Under the pieces are notes generated by a model that was given only the letters and a program-made list of their open reading frames with translations, had not been told where the DNA came from and did not search any database. A stretch of DNA of 64,000 bases from Bemisia tabaci (taxonomy: Eukaryota > Arthropoda > Insecta > Hemiptera > Aleyrodidae), in assembly GCF_918797505.1 (NCBI RefSeq), contig NC_092797.1, forward strand, positions 22,829,372 through 22,893,371, written 5' to 3'. This document shows, piece after piece, positions 1 to 12,500 of the stretch. The position numbers and the translations under genes are program-made. Numbering within the stretch: the first letter of the stretch is position 1; every line of letters starts with the position of its first letter.

Positions 1-97
1 TACGCACAATTTTCTCAGAAATTAGTTTTTTATTGCAAAGGAAATATGGCAACGTCTAGAGGTTCATGCGGCGTTCTTCCTTAGAACAGCAGCACTG
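1..97. repeat. MITE family A, right-end fragment
   Basis: Contains GGCAACGTCTAGAGG, then GCGGCGTTCTTCCTTAG. It matches the right end of the full copies at 10284-10548 and 22758-23000. The left part is outside the window. Confidence 0.6.
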
Positions 98-1562
98 GCA
101 GTGATTGTCTTCCATCGTTTAAAAAATTAGTTGTCTTGTCTTCCCCATCGGAGGTATTTCGGGCATCTAAAGAGATAGGCGGGTCACTGCTCTTCCGTCG
201 GCTAGAAAGTTTTCCTAAACGCTTCCAATCACCGATCTGCCTCAGTCGCAGCGTGTAGTCCCAAAATTAATAGATGATTCCATTCCACTAACAGCTTATT
301 CACATTTGAACAGGGAAATGTAGGTGATCATTCTGCTAATTGCAACTCAAAATGGCGAATTCCTCCATCGCCCGGTACCTAATTGTCTCTTATTGTAGAA
401 CAATGGTCCGTTCAGTGAAGAACAATCGTTAGGTCGATACGGTTTCATTACGGCAGACCCCTGCTGAGTGGCAAATCGACAGTTGGATTCGCATGCTAAT
501 ATCTTATTTTTGCAGCGTATTGAACTTCGGTCTCAGAAGCTATGAGAGCTCCCTCCTGTGAGGGCCTTCCCTCTGCATTACATTAGAGGTCGAGTCAGTG
601 GCTTGAACTCATAGGAAATTCAGTGCATTCGGCTGAGAGATAATATTAGATACCTTGCACCATTGGATTGCCATCGTGTAAATTGATTTCGAGTTCTCTT
701 TGGAGAGAACTGTCACTGAAGGATTCACTTTAGATTCTTTCACCCATTTTAGGCTCAGGATAAATATATAGAGCGGACAGTGCGTACAGATGATTTGAAG
801 TGGCAGAGAAAAATTGATTTGCTCTATTCACCGAGGAACTTTACTTAAATAAATAGTAAAGCATATTGCCTCAGATTGAAACCAATGTTATGCATTAAAG
901 TCGAGAAGAATCTTTTGATTTAAACTTCTTCTACGGCAAAAATGGTAAGAAACGCAGCAAAAATGACCGTCGGAGTTGAGCAACAACAGTCCCTACTCCC
1001 CCAACTTCCCTTCGAGTCGTCGCAACTTTTTCAAAGCTCTTCACGTATAAACTGGAGGTCTTAAACTGGCTGATCTGTGCCTTTCTAGCCCTCCCATTGG
1101 CTGGCGATGTAAGGTGAGGTAATCGATGAGCACTTTGATGCCTCCAGTTTGTTTACGTGGAGAGGAGCTTTTATATCCCAAGGGTCTCCATCGAACCCAC
1201 CGAACTGTGACCATACTCTCCACATTAAGGCACTTTAGTCAACACTAATGTCTTTCTAGTGATGACTGATAAGTACCGAGTTGAGACTTTAAGATTACAA
1301 GATCCTAACTTACAAACCTACTCGGCATACTATTCATGGCATAGTTCATAAAGTAGCTTATTATATGAGTCTTGTTTAGTAAAATTCTTTGAGATACTAT
1401 TTTTTGCTGTAATGAATGAAATATTTCAATGAATATTTTTTTCAGAATTTTTCAATAGTTTCGTTGTCAGGCAAAATGTTTCCACGGATCTTGGTGATTC
1501 CTTGGAAATTTTAAAACGACCTAGTGCGACAAGAAAAGTTATATTTTCAAAGCAAAAATGGT

Positions 1563-1730
1563 GGACTGCATTTTGCAATTTGGAACTATAAATTCTGGCT
1601 CATCTGAAAAAACGCTTTTGTGCATAGGGACACTAATGGCACATACGTTATGTTTAAACAAGGTGGAGAAATGGTGGGTTATGTTTAAACCGGGCCAGAA
1701 TTTATAGTTCCAAATTGCAAAATGCAGTCC
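1563..1730. mobile_element. MITE with GGACTGCATTTTGC inverted ends
   Basis: Inverted ends of about 38 bp (GGACTGCATTTTGCAATTTG and its complement) enclose a short middle. The same element is at 49344-49490 and 51041-51177, where 4-bp target duplications are visible. Here the flanks do not match, so the copy is older or rearranged. Confidence 0.75.
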
Positions 1731-3890
1731 ATATAGAGTTATGCTACATTATTTTCATTAGAAATATTGGTTTTCTTCTCGCATCTAAAAAATTAGCTCC
1801 CTGAAACTTAACATCAGGCTGTATTCTGAGATTTTTTGGATGTGCATGATCGTCTCGGCCCTCTCGCACGCAATTTGACAAGACAATCATCTTAATGAGG
1901 GGTTCACGCTGAGCATACCTTTGTCGAGGGAGCACCAAGCCAGGCGCAATAAAAAATCGACACTCAGACATCCTGGCGTAGGACTGTCGACCGGAATTGA
2001 TAAATGCGCGCATATCAATCATAAATCGACTCGGCTCAAATATTTGGCGTTTCCTCCAGTGTGGTCAATGAGACACCATTTACCACGCCGCCGCGCCGAG
2101 GATGATGGATACGAAACATATTTTCGCACATAGCATACTGAGGATTATATTTAATGATCCAATCCCGGAGTATCGCAGTATGAATGTCCTTTGTCGCGAT
2201 CTCTTATTCATTTACCGTTAGGATTTTTGCACCTCCGCGTTTCAAATGTCCGACGCTTCGAAAGGCCTTTCTCCCATTTTTTATTCCGCCGCCGGAATAA
2301 TTAGCAAAACCAGACGCTTTTTTTTCACTCCTCCGACTTCCTCAATCCCCCCTCCCCCTCCCCCTGGAGTCTGATAACACACGCGTGTGCTCTTATTTCG
2401 ATTAAACTGGGCCGTGTTTCCCGTGTTAACGACCTGCGTCGCTCGATTTGTGTTTCCGAGCTTGGTGCCCATTCTTTTTCCACGAAACGTCGCCCCAAGC
2501 GACTCTTAACGGCTCCAAGCGGCTTTGCTCCAATTGTTAAATGTTTATGTAAATGGCAAAAATGCCGAGTTCGAAACTGGTTCTCAATGCAGAGAAGATT
2601 AGCAGCGTTTTCATCAAAGAACGTGTCAGTTTTAATTCTTCCAATAGTCTCTTCCAAATTTTTTCTTGCAGCGGTTGATTGTCGATGCAAAAGATTAATG
2701 ACTGCCTCGGACAATATTTATTTTCGACGCATTCACCTTTGAATGTTTACAATTTATGTCCCACTGTGCTTTAAAACAAATTGAGGAAAAAAGAAAATCA
2801 TTTGGTTTGTATTAGCAGACGTACTCGGTCAATAGTCGATGACAAATTGCACGCCGACTCCCATTCTTCATCCTGAAAATACGCTTGCAGTAGGATGCTC
2901 TTTTCCTGAATATAGCGATTAGGAACTTTCGGTGCCTGAATGATTATATTTCTAATTGCAAACATGCGCAACTGCAACTAAACGCGGTTTTAATTTTCAT
3001 AAAACTATGAACTTTTTGGCGCTGTTCTTAAAACTATTACCTCCTATCAATTGAAATGCGTGCATGTTAAAGTTTTTTCATTATTCAACTTTAAATGTTT
3101 TCTTCGAAATGATTCATGACTAGGTTTATCACAAAAAATGCACGTACAAGGTATTTTTCCTTCAAGAAAAATTTCATCCTATTAAATGCCAAACTATTTA
3201 AGTAAGTGGAGTAAAAAAAATTGCCGGATAAATCTGATGCCGGTAAATTACCTCACAAACTCCGTAAAATGAAATCATAAAAAGCAAACTTATAAATTCA
3301 CAAATTAGTAACCCACTAACCGCATTTCCACTTAGAAAATTGAGGGGCTGACGTTTCATATTTTGTCACTGCGCAATCTTAAGTCGTTAAAGACTTCCCG
3401 CTAAACCAATAAAATTGATGGATTCATTTATATTATGTCCTGAAATGTGTGTAGAATCTATTTAGAACTCAGTGATTGTCAGCTACCTACTTTAAGGCGA
3501 CATTTAATACCTCAGTTTTCCTGGCCCTGAAATGGCGGAATACCCTTTTTTATAATTTTTTTCGTATTGAAACAAAACTTCATTTTTGAACATAATCTCT
3601 GAAGAGCAAGAAACGAAGGCGCTGAGTTCTTGGTTTTTAAGTCCCTCTTGCACACGAAGACCTGCACTTACGTGCACAACCGTGCGGTTTGCGCGAAAAA
3701 AAGGAAGGGGACATTTTTGTTCATATCTGCTATGGGGCAACTTTGTCTTGACATGGCAAGGATGAAAATACTGTGAGAACTTTTTGGAGGCTATACAGAA
3801 GAAAGAAATGGTGTAGAAGTTTTCAATACGTTACATTTATTCTGCACCATTATTTATTCAAATCTAATTTTTCCTCGTTTTTTGTTTCAG

Positions 3891-6599
3891 AATTTGGGAC
3901 AAAGAAGTACGTAGTATCAAACGGATACGGTGGCACTAGGCAACTAAGTGAAGCAGAGCTACGTCAGATTCTGCAACAGTACCAAGTTGCTATCTTTGGT
4001 AATTACCCATCAAACGGTACCGCACCTCAAGTCATATTCCTTCCCTCCGGCTATCCGCAAGGTTACCCTCAGCCTCAACCCGGCTACCCTCAACCAGGAA
4101 GCGTTCAATCACAATACCCTCCTCCGAGCTACCCACCTTCTGGTTACCCGCAACCCTCTTATCCACCTCCGTCATACCCGCAGCCTGGATACCCACAACC
4201 TGGATACCCGCAGCCTGTATTTCCAGAACAACCAGCTCAACCTGTTCAACCAGTAGAGCCAACGCCATCACCGTTCCCAGAACAGCCATCGACATCGCCT
4301 GTCAATCCAGGACAACCTTGGGAGACGCAGCAGCCAGGCGAGCTTCCCCCAGATCAGGTGTTCGTTGTGCCAAGTGAGCAGACAGGTGGGCCAGATTCTG
4401 GCTCCCCTGCACCGGAAGAAATATATCCCCCCATCGAGACAACTGGACCAAGTGGCCCCGAAACTGGACCAAGCGGCCCCGCAACTGGACCAAGTGGCGG
4501 AGACTCATCATCCGGATCGCAGGAGCCAGATAACTCAGGAGGATACCAACCACCAGTTGGCCCTGTGGACGTTCTTGTTCCTGCTACTTCAACCGAAGGG
4601 CCATCGCCTCCATATCAGCCACCCAGCGAGCCGAGTCAACCTGATTCCGGCGTGGTTTACCCCGGAGAACAACCAAATCCCTCAACAACTGACGTATCAT
4701 ATCCGTCATCTCCCGGAGAACAGCCTCAGCCACCCTATGGATACCCTCAGCCACCTCCACCAGAGTCTGTGTACACTGAAGCACCTCAACCTGCGCAAGT
4801 AATTCCCGGTGAAGGTCAGCCAGATGGTGGACAGGTGGTTTCACCTTCAGAGGGTTACCCGGGCTCTGGATATCCGGGAGAGGCACCATCACCAGGAAAT
4901 GAAGTTTATCCAGGTGGGTCTCAACCACCAACTGGGTATCCCTCACCTGTAGAGCCAGCTCCTCAGCCCGGAACACCGGTTGAGTACCCTCCACCTGGAC
5001 AGCCAGGCGCACCCGAACAATCTACATATTCCCCAACTATCGATCAACTTGTGCCCGAGACAAGTCCTGAATCGCCTGGACCCTCCGAGGGAGGAGCTGG
5101 AGCACAACCTCAACCAGTTGATCCCTATCCAGTTCAACCAGACAACCAGTACCCAGGATCCTCCGAGCAAGGTGGACAAGGACAACCAGAACCTGCTGTA
5201 GTCCCACAGCCTGATAATTCTAATAATGAAGTAGTCCCATCGGAATTCACGATGCCCGGTTTCGAGCCCAGTGAAATCACCACTCCCTCTCCTGTTCCAG
5301 GTTATCCTGACAACGGCGCCACTTCACAGCCAGAACCTTCATCAACGCAATCACCATATCAGCCGTCAACCACCCCTGCAGAGTATCCTGCAGTATTTCC
5401 AGGTTCTTCTGAAACCACCGAAAACCCTCCTGTTCAGCCAGGACAAGTATATCCAGAACCAGAACAACCATTGCCTGGATACCCAGGAGTTGAGCCAGAG
5501 CAACCGTACCCGTCATCAACTGAATCTACGGTACAGCCAGGACCAGAGTACCCGCCCGTATATCCAGGAGAATCAGGGCAACCTGGAGAAACTGGATACC
5601 CCCCATTGCCGTATCCAGAATACCCAGGACAAACAGGAGAACCTGGATCAGCTGGACAGCCAGGAGAACCAGGGCAACCAGGACAACCAGGACAACCAGG
5701 ATTCCCTGGATCTTCCGAGCAGCCCGGATATCCGTCAGGAGAACCTGGATATCCCTCAGAACCAGGCACACCAGGACAACCGGGACAACCAGGACAACCA
5801 GGACAACCAGGACAGCCTGAGCCTAGTCAACCTGTATACCCAGAATACCCAGAATATCCAGGAGATTCCGGTCAACCTGGAAGCCCAGGACAACCTGGAG
5901 AGTCCGGTCAACCTGGAGAGTCCGGTCAACCTGGAAGTCCAGGACAACCAGGACAGCCAGGGTCCGGTCAACCTGGATCCCCAGGATACCCAGGATACCC
6001 AGGAGAGGCCGGTCAACCTGGAAGCCCAGGACTGCCAGGGCCCGGTCAACCTGGATCTCCCGGATCTCCAGGATCTCCAGGATACCCAGGTCAGCCAGGT
6101 GAACCTGGATACCCGGGACAACCAGGACAGCCCGGACAGCCAGGTGGACCTGGATACCCTGGACAACCAGGACAGCCCGGTCAGCCAGGTGGACCTGGAT
6201 ACCCGGGACAACCAGGACAGCCAGGTGAACCTGGATACCCGGGACAACCAGGACAGCCCGGACAGCCAGGACAACCGGGTTATCCAGGACAGCCAGGACA
6301 ACCGGGTTATCCAGGGCAGCCAGGACAGCCAGGACAACCAGGACAACCAGGATCGCCGTGCCCACCTTCTGGTCCAATTGACCCCAAAGATTGTAACAGC
6401 ACTGACAACCCATTAATAAAGTACTGTAAATCAGCTAGAGGACAATTCTCGATTGATACCTCATGTAATAACTTCGTGAACTGCTGGGACTGCATTGCTG
6501 CCGAGCAAGAGTGCCCCTCTGGACTTGTTTTCAACGAAGAAAAGGCACAATGTGACTGGCCATCAAGTACGTCTTGCGGAAGCCGACCAATTACATCCT
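3891..6599 (+). CDS. Large exon: Pro/Tyr/Gly-rich mucin-like region, Gly-X-Pro collagen-like tract, first ChtBD2
   Basis: The acceptor is a pyrimidine tract ending in TTTCAG at 3890 and the donor is GTGAGT at 6600. The 903 codons begin [15 protein letters not shown]. Next come repeats such as GYPQP and PSYPPP (about 4040-4250), then a Ser/Thr/Pro/Glu-rich stretch with few charged basic residues (4250-5590), then collagen-like Gly-X-Y sequence from about 5620. Gly-X-Pro triplets are unbroken, 35 in a row, at 6044-6358. The exon ends with a ChtBD2 domain (first Cys 6425, last Cys 6575) reading C-x12-C-x5-C-x9-C-x12-C-x7-C, with one extra Cys (WDC) between the third and fourth positions. Pro, Gln and Gly codons dominate, and the DNA is itself a 9/18/27-bp tandem repeat. 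That explains the long spurious ORFs in the other frames. Confidence 0.85.
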
Positions 6600-9500
6600 G
6601 TGAGTATTTCTTTGGTTCAATGTTTTCTGCAAAAGTCGCCCTTTAGGGACTAGTTCAAAATTTTCCCCGGAAAATTCTAGGTGTGGAAGTCCATTATTTT
6701 CAAGATGACCCTTTTAAAATTTAATGTAATTTATCAACATGCATACTTTTTTCGAGGATTTCTCGAAATGGACTTAAAAAAATAAATTCACCGCTTAAAG
6801 TTTAGTTTTAAATTGAACAATACTTGCTGAGACAAACCGATTAAGGAATGAGGAAGGGAGATGTAGCGATTGCCAATTATGAAAAGAACATGTAACTCCG
6901 AGCTGGAATGTCAAGTTTGAATTTTGAACACGCTCCTTAAAACATTTTTGACTTAAAACCATTTGGAACTATCTGAAGTAGATTTTGATGTACATGTAAA
7001 CATCTTTAGGAAGCTTCAAGTCGAGTCGGTTTCAAGGTGCGTTTTAAAATTTAGTCTCTGCTCTGTTTTTCTCTCTTTCGCATGTAGGATTATTACTTTA
7101 CGACTACCAATACAGTCTTCGGCTCCGATTCAAAAGATACTACATGAATTAAGCGAGATCGGTGGAAAAAAAATTAGGTAATGTACTAAGATGTAAGTGA
7201 ACTCATTCACTCTGTCATTCTTCATTTCAGCGGAAGGAAATGGATCTTCTTCACCTCCTTCTGACGGAGGTTCTGGTTCCGAATGTCCCGACGGAACTTA
7301 CAGAGGCAAAGAACATTGTGGAGAATTCTATGTCTGCACTGGTGGATACAAGTATGATTTTGTTTGCCCCGCGGGAACTGATTTCAACTCTGTAAGTAGG
7401 AATGTATTGCTCAAAACTATAAACGTTTGAAAAATCTATGACCGTCTACATTCTACAACCAAAAGTAATCTCACGCACGTGGAAGACTTTTTTTGGAGGG
7501 CGACCCTTTTCCCTTTCAAGTCAATCTGAGTTTGAACTTTAATTTTCAATGTATAACACTATCTTGTATCCGACTGACTAAGTTACAAGAGCCTCAATTT
7601 ATCTTTGTGAAACTTAAGGCCGCACATAAAGGCGCACTTAAAGGTGCGATTAAAGGTACACTTACGGTGTAATCTTGAAGCTTAGAACTTCGACGCAAAC
7701 ATGGTAGTTTAAAACTCCAAAATATTTCTTTTTTTTTTTCAAAGCTTTGTTTTTAACATGTTATATATGACTTTGACCGATTAAAATTTAGAGGGGGAGC
7801 AAAATTTTCATTCCATAAAAAATAAAATAGCTTTGACTTTAATTATTGATGCTGCTTTTGCCACGAGTAAACTTTTTATACTGTTTGTTCTCTCGCTTCA
7901 ACAGTAAGTTCAAGATATACTCTTCTGTTTCAGAACATTAACATCTGCGACTGGCCTTATCGAGTAGAATGTGAAGGCTTGCCATCGAACCCGACCCCTG
8001 TTGAACACGAAAACTCGACCGAAAGTGAAGATGGATGGTCCTCCAGTGGGAACTCAACTAGCACTTCGACACCAGCCTCCGAAACCGTGACATCAGCACC
8101 TCCGGCTGGATACGTGCCTCCACCACCAGCAGGAGTTGACCCATCAAGATACTACACTTACTACTTCAACAAATTCTACAACCCCAAGAACTTCGGACCT
8201 CAACAGACCTACAGGCCTGTACAGAAGTATCAGACCGGACAAGTTTACAGACCAGTTCAGGCCTACACACAAGCTCACGCCTACACACAAGCTCAGGTTC
8301 AAAAGACCCAGACGGCATACAGACCTCCGCAAGCTTACAGACCAGCACAGGCTGCGAAGCCCACTCAGGCTCACAAGTCTCAGCAGGCTTACAGACCTCA
8401 ACAATCCTACAAACCTCAGCAATCATACAAACCACAGCAGGCATACAAACCAACACAAAACTATAAACAGACACAGTACAAACAACCCCAAGTCTACAAA
8501 CCGACGCAAAACTACAAACAAACACAGACCAACAAGCAGGGCTACAAACCTACACAGACTTTAAAAGCCACGCAGACCTACAAGCCAGCGCAGGCTTACA
8601 AACCGCAAGCCTACAAACCAGCGAAGACCCAAAAACCCACGCAGAGCTACGTCAACAGGAGATACCTTACCAGAGAAGTTACCAGTAAGTAGAGCCAGAT
8701 TTTTATCTGTTACAATATTTATTCTTAGCGAAAGTTAAAACAATAGTATCAGTGCACGGAGGACATTTTTTGGTTCATTCGGGACGCTAAAGTTTCTGGC
8801 TCAGGCGACGGAGGTTTTCAGTCATAAGAACAAAACTTACTTTCCGGCAACCGAAGTTCTCGTAGGTAAAACTAATATGTAGAGAGAAGCTCCCTATAAA
8901 GATAAGCCAACTTTTATTTCTCTTAAAAATTTAAAGCAATGAGGTATCAAAAAAGGGCCGTTGATTCGACGTTTCATTAATATTTCTCCTAGCAGTTCAG
9001 TTGATAATTTAATTGATGAAGAAAACCTTACTCCATAAAGTAAAATCATACGAGTATAACGCGTAACGCATAACGCCTGAGGCGCGAGGCGCTCTTGGGG
9101 GTCAGACCGCGGAGCGGGTAGGGGGCTCACCCCCTAGTTATAATTAACGATGTCAGGCGATTACTGAGCTAATTGTTTTTGATAACATCAGTTTGTAGTA
9201 TGAAATGTGCACCTTTCACAATTCGAGGCTCTCGATTGACTTCGTTCTCGTTAAATTCTCAAGCTTTGAATATCCTCAAATTGAATAATCTGCTGCCACA
9301 GAAGAAGATCCGTGTAAATGAATATACAGAGAATTAGTACGAACGAAGAAAAAGAATAATCGCTTTTATAATGCTCGAAGTGGATTCTGGGTTTAATCTA
9401 CTCTTTCTAGTCGTAGTTACAGCATTACAAAGTGACCAAAAATAGTTAGCTTCCAATAATAATGCTTTGTTGCTACCGGGGCGAAGGTACTTGCTACCAC

Positions 9501-12500
9501 GAAAGTAACATTGTAACTACGAATAGATGAGGTGGTGGAGTCCACTGTGAAAATTGTAAGAGTAAACATTGTTTTTTCTTCGTTAGCGTTGATTTGACTC
9601 GTAAGTGGCAAAAGCCGTCAATGGACCTTTCTACGGATTCGTGGTTCGTATTTTACTGAAAGTGAATCCATAAAGTCATAAAATACCGTTATTCCGGCAG
9701 CATTTCATTGGTCTTACGGAGATAAAGGTCAATAATGTCGTAAAAGCCAAAAATGAGCATCGGAATTGCCAGAACGGGCGATAAGTGTTTGGACCAAGAT
9801 ATTCGGCACCTAACGGAAGATGAACGAGTTTGTCAATGGTGGATTAAATAAAATTGGTCCCTTCTTCAAGGACTCGCAGTTAGTCTCGAATTTAAAGTTC
9901 TTATTGTACCGTCCGAGATGCCATGATGCAAAAATCTGTAGACTCGAACAACTGAAAGTAGGGGATTAAATATTTTCTCCGCACGAATTGGCGACACGTT
10001 CGTCTCGACTATTACTCGAGGAAATTAGCATATAAATGTGAATTTCTGGACGAAAATTTGAATCTGGGACCTGTTGAATGCTGCTCAGAAATTGGGTCAT
10101 TTTGGTCGCGTGGGCAAAAATATTTGATTCGGCTGAAAATTTTGACTGGGTCTCAAAAGGAGGGAGACAAGTTGAAAAGTGGCGGTTCGACCGCCTGTTA
10201 CCTTACTGCCTTTGTTTCAGCGCAAAAACTATTGATTTTTAATAGACTAGTGGACAAGGTACAAAATGAAACACCGTAATATACTGCCGTGCTAGGGAAG
10301 GACGCCGTATGAACATTCGAGAGTTGCCAAATCTCCATTGATAAAACATGTATTTTTGACGACATTCATTCATATTTTTCCTCGGAATCATCGGAGATTT
10401 TAAATTAAATTGCGTATAATTGTCTAAAATTTTGTCTAAAATTTTTGAAAAATACTATACTCATAATTTTTCCAGTAATTTCGATTTTTATCGGGAAAAA
10501 CTTGGCAACGTCTGGAGTCTCATACGGCGTTCTTCCTTAGCACGGCAGAATATGTCTAGTTATCGAAATTTTACGTTTTTGATCAGCGTATTGAAAATTT
10601 CCAAATTCAACCTATGACTGAGAAATAGCGTGTTATATGCACATTAATTCATATTTCCCGTTCACCGATAACTTTTCCATGAGCCCCTCCCCCCTCCTTA
10701 AACAAAACTAACAAAAAACAATGAAAATCATTTTTACAATAATGAAATTATTAGTCCGTATGAGTCCTGTATATTGTATCGGCGAAACCTATATTCCTAA
10801 TGTTTTAGTTGAAGTATACCGATATTTATTTGTACGTCTCTTTACCCTGTTCCAGCTTTGGTCAACTCAGGGCGAAAATGTAATAGCTCAAAGGTTTACA
10901 AGTTGAACCCTCACTGCTCATCCGTCAGCTTTTGCCGATCCGGGTCTATGTACGTGCTGAACTGCGCCGCTGGCTCCAGTTACGATGCTAAATACAGAGG
11001 CTGTGTGCCAAGATCAAAAGCACGGTGGTACGTATCAGCTTGCTCAGAAATCATGCCGTCGTTACCATTAGATCGTTTGAATTTTAATTGGGCGTATTTA
11101 TGCTAAAAGGAACAATGGGCAAGTGGGAGGATGGGGTGTGCGTTTGGAAGCTGAATAAGAAACATTGTAAAAGTGGATATAGTTCCTTTTGAGAAAATGG
11201 ACAAGCGGGATTTTACATTAAATAATCAAAAAGAACTAAGCTCTAACTCGTGAGCCATGGGCATGTGACAAGAGCCTTGTGGACAGGGCTCATGAGTTAA
11301 AGACCGCCTCCTCCATCATCGTGTCTCCCGTCGTTGCCGCTGACGTCACTGCCGCTTTTTTCCCGTTCATTCTTCCGAGCACTAACTAGCCCGAGCGCAC
11401 CCCATCATTCCATTTGCACATAGTTTCACACGGAGAAAAAAACTTCGTGCATGGGACCCGAAGTTGACGTCATATGGATCTCTGAAGCTTTCTGATCACG
11501 CATCCGAAAACTTGAGGTCGAGCTGCTGAAGTTCGGGTCAGACATCGAGGCACTTCGGTATGTATCGGAGTACTTCAGATGTCTGACCCGAACTTCGGCA
11601 GCTGGACCTCAAGTTTTTAGATACGCGATCCGAAAACTTCAGGGATCCATATGACCGCAACTTCGGGTCCCACGCACGAAGTTTTTTTCTCAGTGCATTT
11701 AGCATAAATACGTCAACTTCATAATTGCAGCAATTTTCAATCAATGAGAAAGCTGTGTTACTCATGCTTTTAATACCGAGTTTCAGCTTATCTACAGCAC
11801 GGTACGATAGGTTCCCTTGAAATAGCGTCGTCCCTCTGACGCGAGGGCATTGGCGGATCTAGCAATTTGGCAACACCGGATTTCCTCCATTTAAACGTAT
11901 GGAAATGTTTCGATTCGCAGAGGGGTCAGGTTCTCTGACAAGAATCGATTATTTAGCATAGGTTTAAATGGAGGAAATTCGGTGTTGCCAAATTGTTGTA
12001 TCCGCCTTTGTACGAGGGCGTATCTCAATTTCTACGTGAGCCCTCTTCTCCATATATTTCAATGCTTTCTAGGGCTCACGCGGTTATGGACATGCGCCCT
12101 TACATCAGAGGATCGACGATACGGGACGACGCACACTGGGCAGAGTTAATAGGAGAAGCCGGATAAAATTTAGCAACTTCGAAAGCTTATATTATCCAAA
12201 ATATGCAGCAAGGAAGTTTGAGAGTGGCTACATTGGTTTTTTCATTGAATTGCCATTCAGAAACACCCCTTGAAATTGAATTTGTAACGAAAAAGACATC
12301 AAAATTTGAAGTTTTAACCAAAAACTTCATGTCCAACCTCTGCTATTAGCGCGTTCCACTGTGCGACGATAGGATAGTGTTGGTCATCTGCGCATTGGCA
12401 GATGACCAATACTAAAGAAGGCGGAAACTGATTAAACTCTAAAGTTTTTTGAGTTTTGTGAGATTTTATGTAGCTGTTGTTTGCCACACAGTCAATGATT

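Larger units (their letters stand above)
1..3890. other. No recognisable exon; probable upstream intron or 5' flank of the matrix gene
   Basis: I looked on the + strand for an ATG with a hydrophobic signal peptide and a phase-1 donor to fit the exon at 3891, and found none. Contents seen are a MITE end at 1-97, a MITE at 1563-1730, a C-rich run near 2345-2365 and otherwise AT-rich unique-looking sequence. The start exon may lie beyond the left edge. Confidence 0.5.

Noticed and set aside
930..1110. ATG followed directly by GTAAGA near 941, and a hydrophobic stretch ending in GTAAGG near 1088, as start exons
   Set aside because: The first is phase 0 and does not fit. The second has no ATG in frame and ends in phase 0.
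1041..1223. Minus-strand TATAAAAG near 1170 with a 60-aa ORF
   Set aside because: No signal peptide, no domain and no downstream exon. The TATA-like sequence alone is weak in AT-rich DNA.
3752..3772. ATG with a short peptide and GTGAGA just before the 3891 exon as a start exon
   Set aside because: It ends in phase 2, does not fit the acceptor frame and encodes no signal peptide.
4302..6534. Long ORFs on the minus strand and in the other plus frames over the repeat exon (for example Trp-Leu-Ser or Asp-Asn-Gln repeats)
   Set aside because: They are shadows of the Gly/Pro/Gln-coding tandem repeat. Only the frame giving ChtBD2 cysteines and splice-compatible phases is supported.
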